A stretch of DNA of 64,000 nt from Thalassovita aquimarina (lineage in GTDB: Bacteria; Pseudomonadota; Alphaproteobacteria; Rhodobacterales; Rhodobacteraceae): positions 186,001 through 250,000 of the forward strand of contig NZ_JADMKU010000002.1 in NCBI RefSeq assembly GCF_018219815.1. The letters are read 5' to 3'. Under the pieces are notes generated by a model. The model saw nothing but the letters and a program-made list of their open reading frames with translations, did no database searches and had not been told where the DNA came from. Of this stretch, positions 45,109-53,325 are shown one piece after another (positions within the stretch are counted from its first letter, which is position 1; every line of letters starts with the position of its first letter). Position numbers and translations under genes: made by a program.

Positions 45109-46020
45109 TCACAGTTTCGAGTGGCGCAGCTGTCGCCACATCGACACCGAATAGATCACCAGCGCGATCCAGATCATCGGGAACGCGATCATCCGGGCAT
45201 GGTCGAACGGTTCGCCGAAGACCAGAACGGCATTCAGGAAGATCAGCGTCGGCGCGATATATTGCAGCACGCCGATAGTCGACAACCTGAGCAGCTTCGC
45301 GCCGTTAGCATAGGTCATCAGCGGCACCGCGGTCACCACCCCGGCCCCCATCAGCAGGGCCATGTCGGACCCGGAAGCGGTGAAATGCCCCTGCCCGGTC
45401 ATGACAAGATACATGACATAGCCCAAGGCCAGCGGCAGCAGGATCAGAACCTCGAGCAGAAAACCCTGGTTGGGTCCCACCGGTAGCGATTTCTTGAAGA
45501 AGGCATAGAAGCCCCAGGTCACGGTCAATCCCACCGCCGCCCAGGGCAGGGTTCCGGCATCGACCCACAGCACCACGACCGCCAGCGCGGCCAGCGCGAT
45601 CGCCACCCCCTGCGCCTTGGTCGGCCGCTCACCCAGCAGAAGCGCGCCGAGCGCCACGCTGAACAGCGGGTTGATGTAATAACCAAGCGCCGCATCGATC
45701 GCCCGGTCGGCCGCGATCGACCAGACATAGATGCCCCAGTTGATCGACACGAGGATCGCCGTCACGCAGGCCATCATCAGGGTGCGCGGCGTGCGCAGCG
45801 CCTCGATCAGATCATTGGTCCGGCGCAGCACGATCAGCACCACCGCCGCGATCGGCACCGACCAAATCACCCGGTGCGCCACCACTTCGGTCGGAGGGAT
45901 ATGCGCCAGCATCTTCATGTAAAGCGGCATGAAGCCCCACATCAGATAGGCCGCCATGGCAAAGGCAATGCCTTGTGGCGTATCGACGTTTTCAGGTTTT
46001 ACGGAAGTGCTGGACATCAT
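45109..46020 (-). CDS. rarD: EamA family transporter RarD
   Basis: A 303-aa ten-helix inner-membrane protein of the DMT superfamily. The RarD signature is visible as WGFMPLYMKMLAHIPPTEVVAHRVIWS near residue 28, LVSINWGIYVWSI and LLRLSTIGVLQYIAPTLIFL. RarD was named for chloramphenicol sensitivity in E. coli, but its substrate is unclear. The stretch AAGGAATT lies before the tandem ATG ATG. Confidence 0.9.
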   Translation of the reverse strand: MMSSTSVKPENVDTPQGIAFAMAAYLMWGFMPLYMKMLAHIPPTEVVAHRVIWSVPIAAVVLIVLRRTNDLIEALRTPRTLMMACVTAILVSINWGIYVWSIAADRAIDAALGYYINPLFSVALGALLLGERPTKAQGVAIALAALAVVVLWVDAGTLPWAAVGLTVTWGFYAFFKKSLPVGPNQGFLLEVLILLPLALGYVMYLVMTGQGHFTASGSDMALLMGAGVVTAVPLMTYANGAKLLRLSTIGVLQYIAPTLIFLNAVLVFGEPFDHARMIAFPMIWIALVIYSVSMWRQLRHSKL

Positions 46021-46086
46021 GAAATTCCTTGTTGCCCCACGGCTTTATCCCAGAAGTGCGACGGGTGAAAGACCGCGAAAACCCGG

Positions 46087-46458
46087 TCAGGGTTTCTGCA
46101 CGACACCATCGGCTAGGCCATAATAGTCGCCCTTGTCCGCGACAAAGATATGCTGCGCGATCTTCACTCCCGTCGGTCCGTCGATCGCGCCCAGGGCAAA
46201 GCTGACATGGTGATCGCCGGTGCCGTGCCAGAACAGGAACGCCCCGCAGTCCGGGCAGATACCGCGCCGCGCCGCATCGGTAAGCGAAAGCCAGTGAACG
46301 GGCCCCTCGATCTGCAACTGATCCTCGGGCACATCGGCAGAGGCCCATGCGATCCCGGCCATTTTCCGGCACTGGCCGCAATGGCAGGCGGTCGCGCCGC
46401 GCGGCTGCCCGGTGACCTTGAAATGTACCTTGCCGCAGGCGCAGCTTCCTTTCAGCAT
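46087..46458 (-). CDS. GFA family (glutathione-dependent formaldehyde-activating enzyme-like) protein
   Basis: A 123-aa zinc protein of the GFA/CENP-V fold with the cysteine sets GSCACGKVHF, CHCGQCRKM and GICPDCGAFLFW. Most GFA members have no shown formaldehyde activity; they may act on small thiol adducts. The ATG at 46458 follows GAAAGG. Upstream at 46577-46599 is an 8-bp inverted repeat that could control it. Confidence 0.88.
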   Translation of the reverse strand: MLKGSCACGKVHFKVTGQPRGATACHCGQCRKMAGIAWASADVPEDQLQIEGPVHWLSLTDAARRGICPDCGAFLFWHGTGDHHVSFALGAIDGPTGVKIAQHIFVADKGDYYGLADGVVQKP

Positions 46459-46576
46459 GCCCAACCTTTCTGAGTTCGCCCTTTGTTCCAATGCAACGCT
46501 GGCGTGAACCGACAGGCCCGGCAAGGGGCCGCGCCGCCCGGGGCTAACGCACAGTCCTTTGTACACATATGAGGCT

Positions 46577-46599
46577 TCTGTAGCCCGTTTCGCTACAGA
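46577..46599. promoter_or_regulatory. Perfect inverted repeat upstream of the GFA gene
   Basis: TCTGTAGC (46577-46584) and GCTACAGA (46592-46599) with a 7-base spacer CCGTTTC. It lies about 120 bases upstream of the GFA start and 60 bases past the thiolase stop, both on the minus strand. There is no adjacent T-run, so an operator or processing hairpin is more likely than a terminator. Confidence 0.45.
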
Positions 46600-46658
46600 T
46601 CGCCCAAGCGCCCGAAAACCGGCCGCCCGCCCCTAGCCGGGACGGGGGGCCGTATGGC

Positions 46659-47831
46659 TCAGACCCGTTCGATGGCGATCGCCGTGCCTTCGCCGCCACC
46701 GATGCAGATCGCCGCCACGCCGCGTTTCAGCCCGCGCTTTTCCAGCGCGTTCAGCAGCGTCACGATGATCCGGGCGCCGGAAGCGCCGATCGGGTGACCC
46801 AGGGCGCAGGCGCCGCCATTCACGTTCATGATGTCGCGGTGAATGCCCATTTCGCGCATGAAGGCCATCGGCACCACCGCGAAGGCTTCGTTCACTTCCC
46901 ACAGGTCGACATCCTCGACGCTCCAACCCAACCGGTCCAGTAGCTTGCGGGCGGCCGGCACCGGAGCGGTGGGGAATTTCGACGGCGCATGGGCATGGCT
47001 GGCATGACCGAGGATCCGCGCCCGGACATTCAATCCCTGCACTTCGGCCGCTTCTTCGGAGGCCAGCACCAGTGCCGCGGCCCCGTCCGAAATCGACGAT
47101 GAATTCGCCGCCGTCACGGTGCCGTCCTTGCGGAAGGCGGGTTTCAAGAGCGGGATCTTTTCAGGCCGCGCCTTGGCCGGTTGTTCATCGGTGGAAATGA
47201 CATGTTCGCCGCTTCGGTGATGCAGGGTAATCGGGGCGATTTCGCCCTCGAAAGCGCCACTGCGTTCGGCGTCCAGCGCGTTGGACAGAGAGGCCAGCGC
47301 ATACTGATCCTGTTGCTCGCGGGTGAACTGGAATTCCTCGGCGCAATCCTCGGCAAAGGTGCCCATCAGGCGCCCCTTGTCATAGGCATCTTCCAGCCCA
47401 TCGAGGAACATGTGGTCCTTGACCTCCTGATGTCCGATCCGGGCGCCGCCGCGCATCTTGGGCAGCAGGTAGGGCGCGTTCGACATGCTTTCCATGCCGC
47501 CGGCGATCATCGTACCTGCATGGCCAAGCGCGATCTGGTCGAACGCCATCATCGCCGCCTTCATCCCCGATCCGCACATCTTGTTCAGCGTGGTGGCGGG
47601 CACCTCTTCGCCCAGCCCCCCGGCGAACCCGGCCTGCCGCGCCGGCGCCTGGCCCTGGCCCGCGGGCAGGACGCAGCCCATCAGCACCTCGTCCACCGTC
47701 GCGGTGCCGGCATCGGCCAATGCGGCGCGGATCGCGGCGCCACCCAGAACCGAGGCCTCGACCCCGTCAAATACCCCTTGGAACCCACCCATTGGGGTTC
47801 TCGACGCTCCTGCGATGACGACCGGTTTCAT
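46659..47831 (-). CDS. Acetyl-CoA acetyltransferase (thiolase)
   Basis: A 390-aa biosynthetic-type thiolase that condenses two acetyl-CoA to acetoacetyl-CoA or the reverse. The acylated Cys is in NKMCGSGMKA (about residue 86), the His in NVNGGACALGHPIGASGAR and the second Cys in AICIGGGEG. GGAGGA precedes the ATG. No polyhydroxybutyrate or fatty-acid genes are adjacent, so its pathway is not fixed. A small palindrome TGCAC-A-GTGCA (47849-47859) lies in its promoter. Confidence 0.95.
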   Translation of the reverse strand: MKPVVIAGASRTPMGGFQGVFDGVEASVLGGAAIRAALADAGTATVDEVLMGCVLPAGQGQAPARQAGFAGGLGEEVPATTLNKMCGSGMKAAMMAFDQIALGHAGTMIAGGMESMSNAPYLLPKMRGGARIGHQEVKDHMFLDGLEDAYDKGRLMGTFAEDCAEEFQFTREQQDQYALASLSNALDAERSGAFEGEIAPITLHHRSGEHVISTDEQPAKARPEKIPLLKPAFRKDGTVTAANSSSISDGAAALVLASEEAAEVQGLNVRARILGHASHAHAPSKFPTAPVPAARKLLDRLGWSVEDVDLWEVNEAFAVVPMAFMREMGIHRDIMNVNGGACALGHPIGASGARIIVTLLNALEKRGLKRGVAAICIGGGEGTAIAIERV

Positions 47832-47923
47832 GACAATTCCTCCTATGCTGCACAGTGCATACCGAATGGTAAGGATTGCTGTCTAGCCTGAGGCACAACT
47901 GCTTTCCGCGCGATGGAGGTGCC

Positions 47924-48262
47924 ATGCAGATAATCAGCAACAACTTCGGCGACACCCAGGTGGTGTCGGTCGAAGAAAATCGCATCGATGCAGCGGTGGT
48001 GATCGCCTTCAAGGACAGGATGCGCGCATTGACCGACGGCGACACCACGCATGTGATCCTTGACCTGTCGCGGGTTAATTTCATCGATTCAAGCGGGCTT
48101 GGCGCCATCGTGGCGGCGATGAAACAGCTGGGCCGCGGCCGGGTCATGCATCTGGCCGGTCTGCAACCCAATGTCGACAAGGTGTTTCGCCTGACCCGGA
48201 TGGATACCATTTTCAGGATCCACGATTCGGTGGATCAGGCGCTTGCCGCCGCGACCGGATGA
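47924..48262 (+). CDS. STAS-domain anti-sigma factor antagonist
   Basis: A 112-aa SpoIIAA/RsbV-like protein: strands QVVSVEENRIDAAVV and HVILDLSRVNFIDSSGLGAI, where one of the serines in DSSGLG (Ser56/57) is the phosphorylation site. It should bind the anti-sigma kinase encoded 46 bases downstream in its unphosphorylated form. GGAGGT precedes the ATG at 47924. No sigma factor or PP2C phosphatase gene is near. Confidence 0.92.
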   Translation: MQIISNNFGDTQVVSVEENRIDAAVVIAFKDRMRALTDGDTTHVILDLSRVNFIDSSGLGAIVAAMKQLGRGRVMHLAGLQPNVDKVFRLTRMDTIFRIHDSVDQALAAATG

Positions 48263-48308
48263 CCGCCCCGGACCACCCCATGTCCGCCCCCCGGAAAGGT
48301 GAAGGGCC

Positions 48309-48758
48309 ATGACACTGCCCGACACGATCCATCTCAGCTTCACCAGCAGCAGAAGCGCCGTGCGGCGGGCCTTGGAAAAGCTGATGCAACACCTGCAGAA
48401 CCACGCCGTCGGCGAAGAAGAGCGCGGCCGGATTCAGCTGGTTCTGGCCGAGGCGTTGAACAATATCGTCGAACATGGCTATCCCGGCGCGCAGTCGGGG
48501 CCGATCGAATTGCAATGCACGCTGACCGAAGCGGGACTGGACCTCGTCCTGTCCGATTGCGGGGCCCGGATACCGCGCCGCGTCCTGCTTCCCAACCCGG
48601 CACCGCCCCCTTCGGCGCGCTCCGACAATCCCCCCGAAGGCGGCTGGGGCTGGTTCCTGATTCGCGAACTGAGCGCGAACCATGCCTACCGGCGCGATGG
48701 TGACCGCAACGAATTGCGTCTGCACATCCCCTATTCCGGTGGCCACATCGAAAGCTAG
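48309..48758 (+). CDS. RsbW-like anti-sigma factor / serine kinase (HATPase_c)
   Basis: A 149-aa GHKL-fold ATPase with the N box LAEALNNIVEHGYPG, G1 box LSDCGARIP and G2 box EGGWGWFLIREL. It pairs with the STAS protein just upstream as a partner-switching module. The target sigma factor must be encoded elsewhere. AAAGG precedes the ATG at 48309 by several bases. The 210 bases downstream to the ggt gene show no feature. Confidence 0.9.
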   Translation: MTLPDTIHLSFTSSRSAVRRALEKLMQHLQNHAVGEEERGRIQLVLAEALNNIVEHGYPGAQSGPIELQCTLTEAGLDLVLSDCGARIPRRVLLPNPAPPPSARSDNPPEGGWGWFLIRELSANHAYRRDGDRNELRLHIPYSGGHIES

Positions 48759-48971
48759 GGCCTGTGCCCCGGCAGTCCAAGATTTGCCATATTGCCCTCT
48801 CAATCCCGCCCGAATGGCCCGGCATAAAGAAGATCGTAGCTGCACAGGCTTCCCTCGGCGTCATGTGTTCATAGCCCCCACCCAGTACATGGCGCCGAGG
48901 AATTTTCATCAGTTTCAAATCCTCGTGGACATCTTTAATGTGCCGCTTGAACAGCGGAGAGAAGAAAACCC

Positions 48972-50549
48972 ATGAGAGATTTCCACCTGCCCGGCCGTTC
49001 GCCCGTCATTGCGGCTAACGGTGTCTGTGCCACCTCGCACCCCCTGGCGGCGAAAACCGCGATCGATATCCTTGAACGTGGCGGCAACGCGATGGACGCC
49101 GCGATCGCCGGGGCGGTCCTGCTGGGGATTTGCGAACCGCAAATGACCGGCATCGGCGGCGACTGCTTTGTTCTATTTTCGCCAGCCGGCAGCGATGACA
49201 TCCTCGCGCTGAACGGTTCGGGCCGGGCGCCCAAGGCCGCCGATGCGGCGGCGCTGCGCGCGCGCGGATTGTCGGCGGTACCGGTTCACGGCCACGAGGC
49301 GGTGACCATCCCCGGCGCGGTCGATGCATTCTGCCGCCTGTCGGAAGATCACGGCCGGATCGGCCTGGACGCTGTTCTTGCCCCCACGATCCGCTATGCC
49401 GAAGAAGGCGTTCCCGTCGCCCCGCGCGTGGCCTCCGACTGGGCCAATGACGGCAAGGTGCTGCAAGGCCACGGGCTGCGCCATTTCATGCCTTCGGGTC
49501 AGGTGCCCGAGGTGGGTGAAATGTTCCGCGCCCCAGGTCAGGCCGAGGTGTTGCAGCGGATCGCCAAGGATGGCCGCAAAGCCTTCTACGAAGGCGAAAT
49601 CGCCGAAGACATGGTCAACACCCTGCGGGCGATGGGCGGCAACCACACGATGGAAGATTTCGCCAACACCGCCTGCGAATACACCACCCCCGTCAGCGGC
49701 AACTATGCCGGGGTGGACCTGGTCGAGCATCCGCCGAACGGTCAGGGCGCGACCGCGATTCTGCTTCTGAATATCCTGAAGCATTTCGACATCGCCGGCA
49801 TGAATCCGTTTGGCAGCGAACGCGCGCATATCGAGGCCGAAGCGGCCAAGCTGGCCTATGATGCGCGCAACCGGTTCATCGCCGATCCCGATCGCATGGC
49901 GCGGCTGGACCACATGCTTGCGCCGGAAACGGCGGCCAAGCTGGCGGTGCTGATCGACCCGAAAAAGGTGATGACCGCCGCCGCGCCGCTGACCGAAGCG
50001 GTGCACAAGGATACGATCTATATCACCGTCGTGGACCGCGACCGCATGGCGGTGTCGCTGATCTATTCGATCTTCCATGGCTTCGGGTCGGGCATCGCGT
50101 CGGAAAAATACGGCATCCTGTTCCAGAACCGCGGCGCGGGCTTCACGCTGGAGGAAGGGCACCCGAACGAAATGGCGGGCGGCAACCGGCCGATGCACAC
50201 GATCATCCCCGGCATGCTGCGCAAGGAGGGCCGGGTTCTGATGCCCTTCGGCGTGATGGGCGGCCAGTACCAGTCGAACGGCCATGCGCGGCTGGTGTCG
50301 AACATGCACGAATTCGGACTGCCCCCGCAGGAAGCGATCGATGCGCCGCGCACGTTCAGCTTCGACGGCAAGATGCAGGTCGAGCGCGGCTATTCCGACC
50401 AGGTGCGGCAGGAACTGACCGATCTGGGCCACGATGTCGTCATCCCCGACAAGGCGATCGGCGGCGCCCAGGCGATCGTGATCCGCGACGACGGCACTCT
50501 CGAAGGCGGGTCGGACCCGCGCAAGGACGGCTGCGCGCTCGGCTACTGA
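48972..50549 (+). CDS. Gamma-glutamyltransferase family protein
   Basis: A 525-aa Ntn-hydrolase. The processing and catalytic Thr is in HKDTIYITVVD (about Thr348), where the classic enzyme reads TTHxSVVD; the divergence marks a YwrD-like or oligopeptide-type subgroup. Other signatures are GGNAMDAAIAGAVLLG and EHPPNGQGATAILLLN. It has no signal peptide, so it is cytoplasmic, unlike the periplasmic Ggt. It may act on gamma-glutamyl compounds or related amides. Confidence 0.88.
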   Translation: MRDFHLPGRSPVIAANGVCATSHPLAAKTAIDILERGGNAMDAAIAGAVLLGICEPQMTGIGGDCFVLFSPAGSDDILALNGSGRAPKAADAAALRARGLSAVPVHGHEAVTIPGAVDAFCRLSEDHGRIGLDAVLAPTIRYAEEGVPVAPRVASDWANDGKVLQGHGLRHFMPSGQVPEVGEMFRAPGQAEVLQRIAKDGRKAFYEGEIAEDMVNTLRAMGGNHTMEDFANTACEYTTPVSGNYAGVDLVEHPPNGQGATAILLLNILKHFDIAGMNPFGSERAHIEAEAAKLAYDARNRFIADPDRMARLDHMLAPETAAKLAVLIDPKKVMTAAAPLTEAVHKDTIYITVVDRDRMAVSLIYSIFHGFGSGIASEKYGILFQNRGAGFTLEEGHPNEMAGGNRPMHTIIPGMLRKEGRVLMPFGVMGGQYQSNGHARLVSNMHEFGLPPQEAIDAPRTFSFDGKMQVERGYSDQVRQELTDLGHDVVIPDKAIGGAQAIVIRDDGTLEGGSDPRKDGCALGY

Positions 50550-50589
50550 CACGCGGACCGCTCAATGGCCCCGCTTGCAACGATACCGG

Positions 50590-50614
50590 CCCACGGGCTT
50601 TCCCAGCCCGTGGG
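50590..50614. terminator. Convergent hairpin between ggt-like gene and hspQ
   Basis: CCCACGGGCT (50590-50599) and AGCCCGTGGG (50605-50614) are perfect complements with a 5-base loop. No T-run follows on either strand, so termination, if any, would be weak or factor-assisted. Confidence 0.5.
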
Positions 50615-50637
50615 ACATCGCGTTCAGGACAGGATGA

Positions 50638-50964
50638 TCAATTCAGCTGAAAATGCAGCGGGTAGTGGCCATCCTCGAACGGCCCGAACAGGTCGGGAAT
50701 GTCCGGGTGATCCACCGGTTCGCCGGAATAATCCGCCACCAGGTTCTGTTCCGAAACATAAGCGACATAGTAACTTTGTTCGTTCTCGGCGAGCAGGTGA
50801 TAGAACGGCTGCTCCTTCGACGGGCGGCTTTCCTCGGGAATCGAGTTGTACCATTCCTCGGTATTGGCGAACTCCGGATCGACGTCGAACACCACGCCGC
50901 GGAACGGGTGCTTCTTATGCCGCACTACCTGGCCCAGATGATATTTTGCACGCGTTTTCAACAT
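50638..50964 (-). CDS. hspQ: Heat shock protein HspQ
   Basis: HspQ (YccV) is a small hemimethylated-DNA-binding-fold protein that enhances Lon specificity in enterobacteria. The 108-aa sequence shows KYHLGQVVRHKKHPFRGVVF and PFYHLL with YYVAYVSEQNL, matching the family. The ATG at 50964 is chosen because the family starts there; a much longer upstream frame overlaps the AEC gene promoter. Confidence 0.9.
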   Translation of the reverse strand: MLKTRAKYHLGQVVRHKKHPFRGVVFDVDPEFANTEEWYNSIPEESRPSKEQPFYHLLAENEQSYYVAYVSEQNLVADYSGEPVDHPDIPDLFGPFEDGHYPLHFQLN

Positions 50965-51049
50965 GGTCTTGCAGCCCCCATAACCCAGAGATAGACGCTT
51001 TGGGCAGTAAATGTCCATGTCAGAGCCCCAATTCTGAGGGAAACAGTTT

Positions 51050-51931
51050 GTGAACCTTGCCTTTACAGTCCTCGAAATCACCGCGCCGGTGTTTCTGTTG
51101 GCCGCCATCGGTTTTGGCTGGGTCAAAGCCGGTTTCGATTACCAGGTCCGATTCGTCACCCAACTGGCGATGTCCCTTTCGGTGCCCTGTCTGATCTTCA
51201 CCTCGTTGATGCGGACCGAAATCGATCCGCAGGCGTTAACCAAACTGTCTCTGGCCGCGGTCACCGCCTATGCGGCGGTGTCGGTGCTGGCGTTTCTGTT
51301 GGTGCGGATCGGCAGGCTGGACCTGCGCACCTACATGGCGCCGATCATCTTCGGCAACACCGGCAACCTGGGCCTGCCGCTGGCGATGTTCGCCTTCGGG
51401 CAGGCCGGGCTGGGTTACGCGGTGGTGGTGTTCGCCATCATGGCGATCTGGTCCTTCACCTTCGGGGTCTGGCTGGTGGCGGGCGGCGGATCGCTGACCA
51501 AGGTGGTCAAGGAACCGCTGGTGGGCGCCACGGTGCTGGGCGGGATTTTCCTGTGGCAGGGCTGGCAAACGCCGGTGTTTCTGACCAATGCCTTGGACCT
51601 GATCGGCCAGATGGCGATCCCCCTGATGCTGATCACCCTAGGCGTTGCGGTGGCGCGGATGCATCCCGGTCATATCCGGCGCGCGACCTGGATTTCGCTG
51701 GTCAAGCTGGTGCTGTGCTTTGGCATCACATGGGTGGTCGGGCGCTGGTTTCAGCTCGACAAGATCGCCTTTGCGGTGCTGGTGATCCAGATATCGACCC
51801 CGGTGGCGGTAACCTCTTACCTGTTGGCGGAAAAATACGGGGCGGATTCGGAATCGGTGGCGGGGCTGGTCGTGGTATCCACCCTGATGTCGGTGATCGC
51901 AATTCCGCTGATGCTGGGAATTTTGCTGTAA
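51050..51931 (+). CDS. AEC family transporter
   Basis: A 293-aa membrane protein with about ten hydrophobic helices, of the auxin-efflux-carrier/malonate-transporter family. Visible are the FGNTGNLGLPLAMFAFGQAG signature and the C-terminal STPVAVTSYLLAEKYG region. The start is GTG at 51050 with GAGGG 9 bases upstream. Substrate unknown. Confidence 0.88.
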   Translation: MNLAFTVLEITAPVFLLAAIGFGWVKAGFDYQVRFVTQLAMSLSVPCLIFTSLMRTEIDPQALTKLSLAAVTAYAAVSVLAFLLVRIGRLDLRTYMAPIIFGNTGNLGLPLAMFAFGQAGLGYAVVVFAIMAIWSFTFGVWLVAGGGSLTKVVKEPLVGATVLGGIFLWQGWQTPVFLTNALDLIGQMAIPLMLITLGVAVARMHPGHIRRATWISLVKLVLCFGITWVVGRWFQLDKIAFAVLVIQISTPVAVTSYLLAEKYGADSESVAGLVVVSTLMSVIAIPLMLGILL

Positions 51932-52014
51932 CGCGGCGGTTCTGCGGCAGCATCTCCATTTGCAGCGGGCGTCGTTTCAGCTACACTGCCAAAAAAAGTG
52001 AAAGCGAGAGGCAG

Positions 52015-52605
52015 ATGAGCAGAACTCTTCGCGCTTTGGTCCTGTTGATGGTGCTGGCATCCTGCGGCGGCGGCAATTTTTCCGCGCCGCGGAACCTTGA
52101 TAACGCCTGTTCGATCCTCAGCCAGCGCCCGAAATACGGACGCGCCTTCAAGGCCGTTGAACGCCGCTGGGGTGTTCCGGTGCACGTTCAGATGGCGACG
52201 ATTTACCAGGAAAGCAAGTTCGTGGGCAATGCGCGCACGCCGTTCCGCTATGTGGCGGGCGTGATCCCGATGGGGCGGCAAAGTTCGGCCTATGGCTATG
52301 CCCAGGCTCTGGACGCGACCTGGAAGCAGTATCAGCGCGAAACCCGCAATTACCGGGCAAGACGCGACAACATCCGTGACGCGACCGATTTCATGGGCTG
52401 GTACATGACCACGACCCGGGAAAAAAACGGCGTGTCGCTGAGTGATGCGCGCAATCAGTACTTAGCCTATCACGAAGGACACACCGGATACGCACGCAAG
52501 TCCTACCGCTACAAAAGCTGGCTTCTCAGGATTTCCAGCGCGGTCGAAGCGCGGTCGGACCTGTATCAGCAACAACTGCAAAGCTGCCCGCGGCGAATCC
52601 GCTGA
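52015..52605 (+). CDS. SLT-domain lytic transglycosylase-like lipoprotein
   Basis: A 196-aa lipoprotein: signal MSRTLRALVLLMVLASC with the lipobox Cys at residue 17, then a small lysozyme-like domain with the catalytic Glu in ATIYQESKFVG and the YAQALDATW and YLAYHEGHTGY segments. It should cut peptidoglycan from the outer membrane or inner-membrane side. GAGAGG is 5-10 bases before the ATG. It is convergent with lolA, the stops touching. Confidence 0.87.
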   Translation: MSRTLRALVLLMVLASCGGGNFSAPRNLDNACSILSQRPKYGRAFKAVERRWGVPVHVQMATIYQESKFVGNARTPFRYVAGVIPMGRQSSAYGYAQALDATWKQYQRETRNYRARRDNIRDATDFMGWYMTTTREKNGVSLSDARNQYLAYHEGHTGYARKSYRYKSWLLRISSAVEARSDLYQQQLQSCPRRIR

Positions 52606-53214
52606 TCAGCGATTGTCGGCATTGCTGGGCCTGGTGATGGTAAACAGCCGGTTGTTCAGCGCAACGCCGGTTTCCATCTGCCCCAGCACGACCGTGGTGC
52701 TGCCGCCGGAATCGTCATTGACCACCCATTGACGCAACTGCACCGGGTTGTCGGTGAACACCAGCTGCAGGTTGCCATATTCGGGATGTTCCGGATCCTG
52801 CGCGGTCACCGTGGTCGCGGTACCGTCATAGGAATGGCCCACCACCATGTCGGCGCGCGCCAGATCCACCCGTTCGGCCAGGATGATCGACAAGGGCGTC
52901 TTGTTCAGCGGATAGGTTTCCGGCCCGTATTCTGGCGTCTTCGGATCATAGATCGCCACCGCCCCGGAACTGGCCAGAACCAGCGTATTGTCGGGACCGG
53001 CATATTCGAACCGCATCCGTCCGGGGCGCTTGAGCATCAGCTTGCCGGTGGAAATCGAACCGTCATCGTTGATCTGGGTGAAATCCGCCTGCGCGGTTTT
53101 CATCCGATTCAAGTATGCGGACAGATCATTCAGGGAAATCTGTTCCGCCGAAACCGGCAGAGACAGGATCAGGAAAGCGGCCGCTGAGGCGATAAGTGTG
53201 CGTCGGTTGATCAT
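52606..53214 (-). CDS. lolA: Outer-membrane lipoprotein carrier protein
   Basis: LolA shuttles lipoproteins through the periplasm to LolB. The 202-aa protein has a signal peptide (MINRRTLIASAAAFLILSLPVSA), then MKTAQADFTQINDDGSISTGKLMLKRPGRMRFEY, the family hallmark with the conserved Arg. It is downstream of ftsK on the same strand, the common alphaproteobacterial order. Confidence 0.93.
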   Translation of the reverse strand: MINRRTLIASAAAFLILSLPVSAEQISLNDLSAYLNRMKTAQADFTQINDDGSISTGKLMLKRPGRMRFEYAGPDNTLVLASSGAVAIYDPKTPEYGPETYPLNKTPLSIILAERVDLARADMVVGHSYDGTATTVTAQDPEHPEYGNLQLVFTDNPVQLRQWVVNDDSGGSTTVVLGQMETGVALNNRLFTITRPSNADNR

Positions 53215-53325
53215 GTCACCAATGTAAGCTTTCGGCACCGGAATACACCTGGTCTTTCCTCACGAATTCGCGAAAAGGCGGAAAACGGCGCGCCCGGCGG
53301 CGCGCCGCGTCACGTGCTGCCGTGA

